Assembly (NCBI GenBank): GCA_020444165.1
Contig: JAHLLK010000062.1
Span: 1-37,413, forward strand
Reading direction: 5' to 3'
Length of the DNA: 37,413 nucleotides
DNA from: Deltaproteobacteria bacterium
GTDB taxonomy: Bacteria; Desulfobacterota; Desulfarculia; Desulfarculales; Desulfarculaceae
The translations under genes were made by a program, and so were the position numbers. Below, piece after piece: positions 8,025 to 15,807 of the stretch. Numbering within the stretch: the first letter of the stretch is position 1; each line of letters starts with the position of its first letter. The notes beneath the pieces were generated by a model, which was given only the letters and a program-made list of their open reading frames with translations, had not been told where the DNA came from and did no database searches.

Positions 8025-9586
8025 GGCAGCCTCAAGGCAAAAGTGGCCCCCTGGCCGGGACGGGTGCGCACCGTCACCTCACCGCCGTGGGCCTCCATGA
8101 CCCGCTTCACGTTCAAAAGCCCCAGACCGGTGCCCTGCTGCTTGCGGGTGAAGAACGGTTTGAACAAAAGCGGCAGATCGGCCGGCGCGATGCCCGGGCC
8201 CTGGTCCCGCACCCCCAGTTCCAAAAAGCTCACCCCCTGGGCCCGGCCCTTGCGAGTCCACACCGTGAGCACCCCGCCGGGGGGCGAGGCGTCCAGGGCG
8301 TTGAACAATAGGTTCTGCCAGGCCTGCTGCAGGCTGGCCGCGTCGCCCAAGACCGGCGGCAGGTTGCGGGCGTGCCGCTGGCGCACGGCGAGCTGGTTTT
8401 CCCGCAGCCGGGGCTCCAGGAGGTCCAGGCCGGTCCGGGCCAGGCTGGCCAGGTCCACCGGCACGGGCTCCAGCCGCATGGGCCGCACCGTATCCAAGAG
8501 CTGGCGCATGACCTCTTCCAGGCGCCCCACTTCCGAGGCGGTGATGTCCAGGCGGCGGCGGTCAAAACCGTCCACCTCCAGGTTGCGGCAGAGGATCTGG
8601 AGGTTCATCTTGATGGCCGACAGCGGATTGCGGATCTCGTGGCTCAGGGAGGCGGTGAGTTGGCCCAAATAGGCCAGGCGCTCGTGCTCCCGGGCCTGGG
8701 CCTCCAGGTTCAGGCGCTCGCTGATGTCCCGGCAGATGCCGAGCGTCAGCCGGCCCTGGCCCAGGTCCACCAGGCGGGCCTTCATCTCGGTGGCCGCCCG
8801 CTCCGGCGGGCAGCCCAGGCGGTCGTACTCCATGAACCGGGGCGTCTCCTCGCCGGCCATGGCCCGGCGGTAGACCTCGCGCACCAGGGGCCGGGAGGCC
8901 GGAGCCACGAAGCGCAGGAACGGCCGGCCCAGGGCGTCTTCGCGGCTCACCCCGTGCATGCGGCAGAAGGCGGGGTTGGCAAAGCGGATCTTGCTCTTCT
9001 GGATGACCACGAAGCCGTCGCTTATCTCCTCCACCAGGGCCTTGTAGCGCCGGCGCTCATCGGCCAGCTCCACGGTGCGCGCGGCCACCTCCTTTTCCAG
9101 CTCCCGGGCGTGGTCGTTCACCACCTGGTCGTGCATGGCCTGGAAGTAATCCGAGAAACCCTGGATTGTGTGGGAAAGGCAGGCGTTCAGGGGCGGCAGG
9201 GCCTGGGCCAGGAGCTCTTCCCGGCCGGGGGCCAACAGGCGCTCCACCACGATGGTGCGGAACAGCTCAAAGGCCTGCTGCACGGCGGAAAGGGGAAACC
9301 CCGCCTTGAGGCGCTTCCTGGTGATGTAATCGATGAATTGCTCAATGCCGGCCAAGCTGCCGGTGGCCAGGGCCTCGTGGTAGGCCGCATAGGCGCCGCG
9401 CACGGTGTAGCCGAGCTCCGCGGCGGAGCGTGCGGCATAGCGGGGGGAAAGCCCGGCCAGGCGGCTGGCCCATTCCCGCAGGATCTCCTTCTTGTGCTCC
9501 TCCAACCAGGCCAGAAAGGCCGGCCGGGGCGGATGCCCCAGGGTTTTGCCGGAAAGGGTGGCGGTATGGGGAGGAGGCGGCGTCAT
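8012..9586 (-). CDS. Cytoplasmic sensor histidine kinase with RsbRD_N and PAS domains
   Basis: A 524-residue kinase with no membrane segment. Residues about 22-160 (LEEHKKEILREWASRL through the FELFRTIVVERLL helix) resemble the RsbRD N-terminal four-helix domain of RsbR-like stress sensors. A coiled coil (about 155-182) leads to a PAS domain (about 183-290). HisKA carries SLSHEIRNPLSAIK with phosphoacceptor H316. The ATPase domain shows the N box NLLFNALDA (425-433), DQGPGIA (461-467) and GTGLGL (485-490). It would sense an internal signal, perhaps the aromatic substrate or redox state (inference), and phosphorylate the regulator whose start it overlaps. An AGGATA lies 10-15 nt before the ATG. 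Confidence 0.9.
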   Translation of the reverse strand: MTPPPPHTATLSGKTLGHPPRPAFLAWLEEHKKEILREWASRLAGLSPRYAARSAAELGYTVRGAYAAYHEALATGSLAGIEQFIDYITRKRLKAGFPLSAVQQAFELFRTIVVERLLAPGREELLAQALPPLNACLSHTIQGFSDYFQAMHDQVVNDHARELEKEVAARTVELADERRRYKALVEEISDGFVVIQKSKIRFANPAFCRMHGVSREDALGRPFLRFVAPASRPLVREVYRRAMAGEETPRFMEYDRLGCPPERAATEMKARLVDLGQGRLTLGICRDISERLNLEAQAREHERLAYLGQLTASLSHEIRNPLSAIKMNLQILCRNLEVDGFDRRRLDITASEVGRLEEVMRQLLDTVRPMRLEPVPVDLASLARTGLDLLEPRLRENQLAVRQRHARNLPPVLGDAASLQQAWQNLLFNALDASPPGGVLTVWTRKGRAQGVSFLELGVRDQGPGIAPADLPLLFKPFFTRKQQGTGLGLLNVKRVMEAHGGEVTVRTRPGQGATFALRLPCLP

Positions 9587-9727
9587 GGGGGCTGTCTTAT
9601 CCTGCCGGCTGGAGCCAGGGTGATTTCTCCCACCATAGCAGAAAACCCGGCCGGTCAGGATGATCAGCCTCGGGATAGCCAGCCGGCGCGGGGTGTCGGC
9701 CGCCCCCCGGGCGGCGCCAGGCTATTG

Positions 9728-10285
9728 TCAACACGGGGAAAAGTAGATCCATTGGAAGCGGGTGCGGCCCTCCCGGCGGAAGGGCTTGATCTTGCGGATG
9801 TCCACCCGGGTGATAAGGGGCGGCTCCAGGTCCGGGGGCAGACGCAACACGGCCAAGGGCGCCAGCCTCAGGGCCAAGCGCACCAGGGCGGCCACCGGCG
9901 GGGTCATCTCTTCGGGGTCGGCGGTCCAGGCCGCGGGCGAAGCGCCCAGGGGAGACCAGTCCGGGTCCAGCAGCGCCGCCGTGAAAGGCAGGCCCCGGGG
10001 ATCGGGCCCGAGCGCCGGGCGGGTCAGGTCCGTGCACAGGAAGTTCACGGGATGGCGGGCCCCGGCCGCCTGGAGGTTCGCCCGGCAGGCGGCCAGGCGG
10101 TCGGCCCGGCGGTCCACGGCCAAAACCGGGCCGCGCCGGGCCAGTTGCCGGGTAAGTCCCCCCACGCCGCAACACAGCTCCAGGTAGGGCCCAGCCGGCA
10201 GGCCGCGCACCAACTCCCGGGCGGCGTCGGCCGGGGTGGCCATGGCCAGGGCCGCGGGGTCCCCGGCCAGAGGAGTCTCATTCAC
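9728..10285 (-). CDS. Class I SAM-dependent methyltransferase, TGS1/Methyltransf_15-like
   Basis: A 185-residue methyltransferase. The SAM-binding motif I is YLELCCGVGGLT (about 34-45), followed by an acidic strand VLAVDRRADRL. The catalytic-type motif is DPDWSP (about 107-112), the counterpart of the DPPW motif in trimethylguanosine synthase-like (TGS1) enzymes that methylate N2 of guanine or related RNA positions. The C-terminus returns to a beta strand with RFQWIYFSPC. The start is GTG 10285, which overlaps the cupin stop by 8 nt (GTGAATGA), so it is translated by coupling. The substrate is unknown. The TGS1 similarity is my reading of the motif and could be wrong in detail. Confidence 0.72.
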   Translation of the reverse strand: MNETPLAGDPAALAMATPADAARELVRGLPAGPYLELCCGVGGLTRQLARRGPVLAVDRRADRLAACRANLQAAGARHPVNFLCTDLTRPALGPDPRGLPFTAALLDPDWSPLGASPAAWTADPEEMTPPVAALVRLALRLAPLAVLRLPPDLEPPLITRVDIRKIKPFRREGRTRFQWIYFSPC

Positions 10286-10619
10286 GGGCGCGATAACGCC
10301 CCGGATCGGCGAAGACGTCGATCACCCAGCAATCGGAGGTGATCTCCCCCGAGTGCACTTCGCCGTCGCCGATCTGGTAGGTGTCGCCCTTCTTGTAGGT
10401 GCGGGCCACGCCCCCGATGGTCAGGGTAAGCTCGCCCTGCACCACGATGCCCCACTGGGCGCCGTGGCTGTGCGGCGGCACGCTGGCCCCGGCCGGCAGG
10501 CAGAAGAACACGGCCTGGCCCACCTCCCCGGCCAAAAGCCGGGCCTCCACCCCCTCAAAGGCGATGTCGGCGTGGGGCCATTGATGAATGAAATCCGAAA
10601 ACGGCGATTTAGCGGCCAT
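10278..10619 (-). CDS. Small single-domain cupin protein
   Basis: A 113-residue cupin. PHSHGAQWGIVVQGELTLTI is cupin motif 1, with metal ligands HxH and a Gln/Glu further on; GDTYQIGDGEVHSGEI is motif 2 with the second His. It should fold as one beta-barrel and bind a metal ion. Such small cupins are sensors, isomerases or dioxygenases, and the sequence does not say which. The gene overlaps the upstream Cys-rich gene by 11 nt and the downstream methyltransferase by 8 nt, so the three are one tightly coupled operon. Confidence 0.85.
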   Translation of the reverse strand: MAAKSPFSDFIHQWPHADIAFEGVEARLLAGEVGQAVFFCLPAGASVPPHSHGAQWGIVVQGELTLTIGGVARTYKKGDTYQIGDGEVHSGEITSDCWVIDVFADPGRYRARE

Positions 10620-10842
10620 GGGCTATCCCCTCCCGTTCATGTCGCTCCTGGCGGCGTTTTTCCTTGAGGTGGAAAAATATCACGCATTGCTCACGGAACT
10701 TGCAATATATTTCAGGGTCCGGGCAACGGGGATCGTTTTCCAGACAATCCAGACAACGGCCCTTGCCGTACTTCTGGCAGAACGCCGCGGCGGGCTGGTC
10801 GGGGTGGAAAAGGCAAGTCACCGGATCACCATTGAAACTCAT
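10609..10842 (-). CDS. Cys-rich small protein, possible zinc-binding (B-box-like)
   Basis: A 77-residue protein. ATG 10842 is preferred because CAGGCAGGGGC lies just upstream; a GTG 42 nt further up has no Shine-Dalgarno. The N-terminal half has CLFHPDQPAAAFCQK and then CLDCLENDPRC, ending with YCKFREQC. The pattern C-x2-H, C, C-x2-C, C, C suggests a small zinc-binding fold similar to a B-box finger. The C-terminus is strongly basic (EKRRQERHEREG). It is the first gene of the coupled operon with the cupin and methyltransferase. I do not know its function. Confidence 0.65.
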   Translation of the reverse strand: MSFNGDPVTCLFHPDQPAAAFCQKYGKGRCLDCLENDPRCPDPEIYCKFREQCVIFFHLKEKRRQERHEREGIAHGR

Positions 10843-10943
10843 AGCGCCCCTGCCTGAGAATGGTTCATCAAAGGTTTGTATCACCAGTGACGCCGGTCGG
10901 CAACCTCACCCGGCTTGACGGCAGGCCGCCGGGGCCGAATAAT

Positions 10944-11086
10944 CAGGCTGTTGACAAACAGCCTGCAGCGAACCATGGACGGCCCGCCGCATGGCGGCGA
11001 TGCACCAAGATCGCCGTAATTCGTGCCCTTCTGCCAAACCACGCTTTGGCAGAAGGGCGGCGGACCAAGGCCAGGACGGCCTTGGT
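10944..11086. repeat. Modular palindromic repeat element, copy A
   Basis: A run of inverted repeats in the divergent intergenic region. In order: CAGGCTGTT-gaca-AACAGCCTG (10944-10965); CCATGGACGGCCCGC (10973-10987); CGGCGAT / ATCGCCG (10995-11016); a 14-bp-arm hairpin GCCCTTCTGCCAAA / TTTGGCAGAAGGGC (11025-11058); and ACCAAGGCC-aggac-GGCCTTGGT (11064-11086). The first, second and last modules recur in the same order on the opposite strand at 18223-18296. No protein-coding potential was seen. Confidence 0.85.
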
Positions 11087-11216
11087 GGCTATCTGGCATA
11101 ATCAGGAAGGCTGCGGTGCAAGCTTGCCGGGCCGGCCCTGCCCCACCCGGCCGGGAGCTGACGGCTGCCGGCCTACCCGGGGGCGCACCCGGGAAACAGT
11201 CAAAGGAGGGTTGATC

Positions 11217-12170
11217 TTGCCCAGGATTCTGGTCACGGGCGGAGGCGGCTTCATCGGCTCCCATCTGGTGGACGTGCTCATGGCCCAGGGGCACGAGGTG
11301 TTGTGCCTGGACAACTTTTTCACCGGTTGCAGGGACAACGTACGGCAGCACCTGGGCAACCCCCGCTTCGAGCTGATCCGGCACGACGTGGTGGAGCCGA
11401 TCCTGTTGGAGGTAGACCGCATCTTCAACCTGGCCTGCCCGGCCAGCCCGGTGCACTACCAATACAACCCGGTCAAGACCGTGAAGACCAACGTCCTGGG
11501 CACCCTCAACATGCTGGGCCTGGCCAAGCGCATCAAGGCCCGCATCCTGCAGGCCTCCACCAGCGAGGTCTACGGCGATCCCCAGGTGCACCCCCAGCCC
11601 GAAAACTACTGGGGCCACGTGAACCCCATCGGGCTCCGGTCCTGCTATGACGAGGGCAAACGCCTGGCCGAGACCCTGATGATGGACTACCACCGCGACA
11701 ACAAGGTGGACGTGCGCATCGTACGCATCTTCAACACCTACGGCCCCCGCATGGCCCTGAAAGACGGCCGGGTGGTCTCCAACCTCATCGTGCAGGCCCT
11801 GACCGGCCAAGACCTGACCATCTACGGCGACGGCTCCCAGACCCGCTCCTTCTGCTACATCTCCGACCTGGTGCGGGGCCTGCTGACCATGATGGAGCAG
11901 GACAGCTTCACCGGCCCGGTGAACCTGGGCAACCCGGTGGAGAACACCATGCTGGAACTGGCCGAGGCCATCCTGCGGCTCACCGGGTCGGCCAGCCGCA
12001 TCGTGCACCGGCCGCTCCCGCCGGACGATCCGGCCAAACGCCGCCCGGACATCAGCCTGGCCCGGGAAAAGCTGGCCTGGGAGCCCTTGATCTCCCTGGA
12101 CGACGGCCTGGGGCCCACCATCGCCTACTTCCGGGAGCGTTTGGCCCAGGAAGGCGTGCATAAGGCATGA
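11217..12170 (+). CDS. uxs: UDP-glucuronate decarboxylase (UDP-xylose synthase), extended SDR
   Basis: A 317-residue NAD-dependent sugar-nucleotide enzyme that would convert UDP-glucuronate to UDP-xylose for surface polysaccharide. TTG 11217 is the best start: AAAGGAGG (11202-11209) lies 7 nt upstream and the product then begins at the Rossmann strand ([16 protein letters not shown]). Visible features: the glycine motif GGxGFIG, the catalytic Ser/Thr region [10 protein letters not shown], YxxxK as [15 protein letters not shown] and [16 protein letters not shown]. The DNFFTG and [18 protein letters not shown] segments are characteristic of the UXS branch rather than dTDP-glucose dehydratase or GalE. 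Its stop overlaps the NUDIX start by 4 nt. Confidence 0.9.
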   Translation: MPRILVTGGGGFIGSHLVDVLMAQGHEVLCLDNFFTGCRDNVRQHLGNPRFELIRHDVVEPILLEVDRIFNLACPASPVHYQYNPVKTVKTNVLGTLNMLGLAKRIKARILQASTSEVYGDPQVHPQPENYWGHVNPIGLRSCYDEGKRLAETLMMDYHRDNKVDVRIVRIFNTYGPRMALKDGRVVSNLIVQALTGQDLTIYGDGSQTRSFCYISDLVRGLLTMMEQDSFTGPVNLGNPVENTMLELAEAILRLTGSASRIVHRPLPPDDPAKRRPDISLAREKLAWEPLISLDDGLGPTIAYFRERLAQEGVHKA

Positions 12171-12607
12171 GCCGGCGTTATCCTGCCTCGCCCGTGGTGG
12201 GAGTCAGCGGGGTGGTGCTGGCCGGCGAGTCCGTGCTTTTGGTGAAGCGGGGCGCGGAGCCGGCCAAGGGGCTGTGGTCCCTGCCCGGGGGAGGCCTGGA
12301 GCTAGGCGAGACCCTGGCCCAGGGCGTGGCCCGGGAGATCGCCGAGGAGACCGGGCTGGCGGTGGAGGTGGGGCCTCTGGTGGAGGTGGTGGAGCGCCTC
12401 CGCCGGGACGCGGCGGACCGGGTGGAGTACCACTACGTGCTGTTGGATTATCTCTGCCGGGCCGAGCCCACCCCGCCCACGGCCGGGGACGACGCGGCCC
12501 AGGCCCGTTGGGTGCCCCTGGACCAGGTGGGGGACCTGGGCCTGACCGCGGACACGGCCCGGGTCATCGCCAAGGCCGTGGCGCTCCGGGACGGGTTCCG
12601 GCCATGA
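12167..12607 (+). CDS. NUDIX hydrolase
   Basis: A 146-residue protein with the complete NUDIX box G-x5-E-x7-REUxEEx[22 protein letters not shown] followed by ETGL (about residues 42-65). It would hydrolyse a nucleoside diphosphate linked to another moiety, using Mg or Mn bound by the REIAEE glutamates. ADP-ribose/NADH pyrophosphatase-like and MutT-like activities are both possible. The ATG at 12167 overlaps the UXS stop in an ATGA arrangement, so the genes are co-translated. Co-occurrence with UXS might hint at a nucleotide-sugar substrate, but that is only inference. Confidence 0.9.
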   Translation: MSRRYPASPVVGVSGVVLAGESVLLVKRGAEPAKGLWSLPGGGLELGETLAQGVAREIAEETGLAVEVGPLVEVVERLRRDAADRVEYHYVLLDYLCRAEPTPPTAGDDAAQARWVPLDQVGDLGLTADTARVIAKAVALRDGFRP

Positions 12608-12719
12608 GTTCCCTCCGGGTGGCGGCCCCCCGGCGCGGCCGCCTTCCCGCCAAGGTTTTCCGGGGCTTGCCCCCGCTATCTTTGTTGGCCCCCGCTTGTG
12701 ATTATCTTCTCCAGTTCAG

Positions 12720-12749
12720 TTGACAACAAACCGCCAATCCTGCTAGAGT
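12720..12749 (+). promoter_or_regulatory. Probable sigma-70 promoter of the qrc operon
   Basis: TTGACA (12720-12725) and an extended -10 TGC-TAGAGT (12741-12749) are separated by 18 nt, in an AT-richer patch upstream of qrcA. Transcription would start near 12756 and give a leader of about 200 nt. Confidence 0.6.
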
Positions 12750-12755
12750 GCCACA

Positions 12756-12954
12756 GTTTCAAGGCGGCACCGCGGTGAGCGCCCTGGGGTCCGGGTGGGA
12801 AGCTCGCTGCAACTGGCGGTAAAACCCATAAAATCTTGTCTGGGAACCAAACCACTTCTTCAGGCGGACCTGACGGAAAGAGCTTTTCCGCCGGGCGGAC
12901 CCGCGCCGGCCGTGGTTCTTTACAATGGTTAACCAAGGCTAGGGTAAGGGGCAT
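12756..12954 (+). promoter_or_regulatory. Long 5' leader of the qrc operon
   Basis: About 200 nt lie between the predicted start of transcription and qrcA. Within it are TGGGAAGCTCGCTGCA (12796-12811), which keeps the GG/GC spacing of a weak sigma-54 promoter, and two small hairpins: TCAGG-cgga-CCTGA and CGGAAA-gagct-TTTCCG (about 12862-12890). I recognise no known riboswitch class. AAGGGG precedes the qrcA ATG. Confidence 0.35.
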
Positions 12955-13572
12955 ATGGCAACAAAGGAAGAGCTCGAGAAGCTGAAGAACAGGTCACCCG
13001 CAGACTGGGCAATCTTTGTCCTGGGGTTCGTTTTGGCGGCGGCCTTGGGCTTCTGGCTCACCCCCACCATCCTCTACGCGGAGAAAGAGCAGCCCATGCA
13101 GTTCGACCACGTGCTCCACATGGAGCAGGTGTCTGACGGCTGCAAATCCTGCCATACCTTCCGCGAGGATGGCTCGTTTACCGGTATTCCCACGCTGGAA
13201 AACTGCAAGGAGTGCCATAGCGAGGAGCCACAGGGCGAGAATCCCAACGAGAAGATTTTGGCCAAGCACATCGCCGAAAACAAGCCCATCGAGTGGCTGG
13301 TCTACGCCCAGCAGCCGGATTGCGTGTTCTTTTCTCACGCGGCTCATACGGCCAACGCCGGGTTGGAATGCACCCAGTGTCACGGCAAGCAAGGCGAGAC
13401 CAAGACCCTCAGGCCGTATCAGTACAACCGCCTGACGGGTTACAGCCGCGATCTTTGGGGCCAGAGCCTGATCCCCCTGGGCTCGCCTCCCGATCGCATG
13501 AAAATGGACGATTGTGCCAACTGCCACCGCGACAATGGTGTGCGTGACGCCTGCTTCGTCTGCCACAAGTAG
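12955..13572 (+). CDS. qrcA: Menaquinone reductase subunit QrcA, membrane-anchored multiheme cytochrome c
   Basis: A 205-residue cytochrome c of the Qrc complex, which takes electrons from periplasmic type I cytochrome c3 and reduces menaquinone. A single hydrophobic helix at about 18-40 (WAIFVLGFVLAAALGFWL) acts as an uncleaved anchor. The periplasmic domain has five CxxCH haem sites at C63, C84, C139, C187 and C200. F-x-H-x2-H patterns before the first and third sites (MQFDHVLH, VFFSHAAH) supply axial His ligands, as in c3/c7-type cytochromes. Qrc cytochromes have been described as hexahaem; I see only five canonical motifs plus an isolated C123. It is the first gene of the operon, with a long leader. 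Confidence 0.93.
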   Translation: MATKEELEKLKNRSPADWAIFVLGFVLAAALGFWLTPTILYAEKEQPMQFDHVLHMEQVSDGCKSCHTFREDGSFTGIPTLENCKECHSEEPQGENPNEKILAKHIAENKPIEWLVYAQQPDCVFFSHAAHTANAGLECTQCHGKQGETKTLRPYQYNRLTGYSRDLWGQSLIPLGSPPDRMKMDDCANCHRDNGVRDACFVCHK

Positions 13573-13602
13573 GCGGGCGCATCAAGCTTTGGAGTACCTT
13601 AT

Positions 13603-15804
13603 ATGGATTGGGATAGACGGACTTTCGTAAAGTTCGTGGTGGGCGGCGTCTTGGGCATGGGAGCCAGTCCGCTGGCTTACAAGTTCATGGACGATACGGC
13701 GATCTGGACCCAGAACTGGAACTGGGTCCCCGTCCCCGAGGACGGCGCCAGAGCCTTCGCCAAAACGCTGAACCCGTCCACCAGCACCGGTCTCACCGTC
13801 AACCTCATCAACGGGCGGGTCAAGGGCGAACGGGCCATCCGTCTGGTGGGCGACCCGGACAACCCGGTCACCGGCGGCGGCGTGGTTCCCGCCGACACCA
13901 CGGCCTTGCAGCTCCTGTACAACGATGAAATCCGCCTGGCCGCTCCCTTGGTCCGCGACCGCGCCACCGGCATGCACCACCAGGTGAGCTGGGACGAGGC
14001 CCTGGCCCTTTGGTCGGCCAAGCTGAACGAGCTGACCCAGGCCGGCAAGCCCCAGGAGCTGGTGATTCTGGGCGATGACGCCGACAGCACCACGGCCCAG
14101 ATCCTCAGCCGCTTCGCCGCGGCCTTCGGCACTCCCAACCTGGCCTTCAGCCCCTCGGCCAAGACCACCCTGGCCCTGGCCGGCAAGTTCACCACCGGTC
14201 AGGAGGAGCTGGGCTTCGACCTGGCCCACGCCGACTATGTGGTCAGCTTGGGCGCGCCCTTGTTGGAAGGCTTCGGCGCCCCGGTGGCCGACCGGGCGGT
14301 GTTCCAGGCCTGGCGGGCCAACAAGGCCTACTTGGTGCAGTTCGAGTCCCGCTGCTCGATCACCGCCAGCCAGGCTGATCTTTGGCTGGCCAGCAAGCCT
14401 GGCGCCGAAGGCGCGGTGGCTTTGGCCCTCGCGGCCATCATGCTGCAAAAGGGTCTGGCCAAGGGCCAAGGCGCCGGCTTGGAGGAGTTCCGCTCCTACC
14501 TGCAGGCCAACTTCCCCGTGGCCAAGCTGGAAGCCATCACCGGCGTCTCCCCGGAAAACCTGACCAAGATCGCCGAGGAGTTCGCCAAGGCCAAGGCCGG
14601 TGTGGCCGTGATCGGCCCCGGCCCTTCCCGGGAGCCCGGCCGGCTCTACGACTTCATGGCCGTGTTGGCCCTGAACGCCCTGAAAGGCAACCTGGGTCAG
14701 CCCGGCGGCCTGGTGGTGCGGCAGGCTGCGGCCCTGAAGCCCCTGGGCGCGGACCTGCCGGCTCCCACCGCGGTCAGCCTGGACGGGCGCGAGAAATCGC
14801 CCCTGGGCCTGGCCAATATCCACAAGCTGGCCAAGGCCGCTTTGGAAGGCGAGCCCTACAAGGCCCAGGTCTTGATCCTGGCCGGCGGCAACCACGTGTT
14901 CTACGGGCCCCAGGCCAACGTAATGCACCGCCTGGCCCGCAAGACCCCCTTTGTGGTGGCCATCACGCCCTACCTGGACGAGAGCGCGGCGGTGGCCGAC
15001 CTCTGCCTCCCCGCCACCCACTTCCTGGAGGGCTGGGGCGACGCCGGCACCCCCTACGGCCTGCCGGTGGGCTTCCATGGGGTGCACAAGCCGCTGATCA
15101 ACGTGCATCCCGAGGCCAAGCCGGTGGGCGAGGCCTTCCTGGCCCTGGCGGCCAAGCTGGGCGGCAAACCCGCCGAGGCCCTGCCCTTCGAGAACATGGA
15201 AGCGGCCCTGACCGCGCGGGTGGCAGACCTGGGCGGCTTGGAGAGCCTGGCCGAGAAGACCTTCTGGGCCCAGGAAAAGCCGGCTTACGGCAGCCTATCC
15301 TTTGAGTTCAACAGCGCGGCCCTGGCGGCCAAGCTGGGCGGCGGGGAAAAGGGCCTGCCCTTGTGGGAGGCGCCCGAGGCCTACCAGACCAACAAGGCCT
15401 ACCCCTTCCTCATGGAAGCCATCCCGAGCCTCCGGACCAGCGCCGGGCGTGAACCCATCACGCCCTACATGGTCAAAATCCTTAGCGACACCACCCTGGC
15501 GCACACCAACAACCTGGTGGTGGAGATCAATCCCGAGACGGCCCACGAGCTGCACCTCTACGAAGGCGATATGGTCAAGGTGGAGTCCGAGGCCGGCGGC
15601 CTGCGTGCCGAAGTCCATCTGTATCACGGGGCCACCCCCGGCGTGGTTTACGTGCCGGTGGGCCTGGGCCACACCGCTTTCGGCATGTACCTGAACGGCA
15701 AGGGCGACAACTTCAACCGCGCGGTGGAGGTGGCGACCGATCCCGCCAGCGGCCAGCCCGATTGGCGGTTGACTCGGGTCAACCTCAAGAAGTTGGTGGG
15801 GTAA
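13603..15804 (+). CDS. qrcB: Menaquinone reductase subunit QrcB, molybdopterin-oxidoreductase-like protein
   Basis: A 733-residue periplasmic subunit of Qrc. It begins with a twin-arginine signal (DRRTFVKFVVGGVLGMGASP), with Tat export probably in complex with QrcC. The fold is that of the DMSO-reductase superfamily, with the C-terminal beta-barrel region near 600-733 (NPETAHELHLYEGDMVKVES). However, the N-terminal four-cysteine [4Fe-4S] motif usual for the family is absent. There is also no obvious Cys/Ser/SeC-containing molybdenum-ligand segment. This matches the reported QrcB, which binds no molybdenum cofactor and is thought to be structural. GGAG lies 8 nt before ATG 13603, 30 nt after qrcA. 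Confidence 0.94.
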   Translation: MDWDRRTFVKFVVGGVLGMGASPLAYKFMDDTAIWTQNWNWVPVPEDGARAFAKTLNPSTSTGLTVNLINGRVKGERAIRLVGDPDNPVTGGGVVPADTTALQLLYNDEIRLAAPLVRDRATGMHHQVSWDEALALWSAKLNELTQAGKPQELVILGDDADSTTAQILSRFAAAFGTPNLAFSPSAKTTLALAGKFTTGQEELGFDLAHADYVVSLGAPLLEGFGAPVADRAVFQAWRANKAYLVQFESRCSITASQADLWLASKPGAEGAVALALAAIMLQKGLAKGQGAGLEEFRSYLQANFPVAKLEAITGVSPENLTKIAEEFAKAKAGVAVIGPGPSREPGRLYDFMAVLALNALKGNLGQPGGLVVRQAAALKPLGADLPAPTAVSLDGREKSPLGLANIHKLAKAALEGEPYKAQVLILAGGNHVFYGPQANVMHRLARKTPFVVAITPYLDESAAVADLCLPATHFLEGWGDAGTPYGLPVGFHGVHKPLINVHPEAKPVGEAFLALAAKLGGKPAEALPFENMEAALTARVADLGGLESLAEKTFWAQEKPAYGSLSFEFNSAALAAKLGGGEKGLPLWEAPEAYQTNKAYPFLMEAIPSLRTSAGREPITPYMVKILSDTTLAHTNNLVVEINPETAHELHLYEGDMVKVESEAGGLRAEVHLYHGATPGVVYVPVGLGHTAFGMYLNGKGDNFNRAVEVATDPASGQPDWRLTRVNLKKLVG

Positions 15805-15807
15805 GTC

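Noticed and set aside
6483..10342. Long plus-strand frames opposite the kinase and regulator
   Set aside because: They are antisense to two genes with complete motif sets and have no recognisable domains or start signals.
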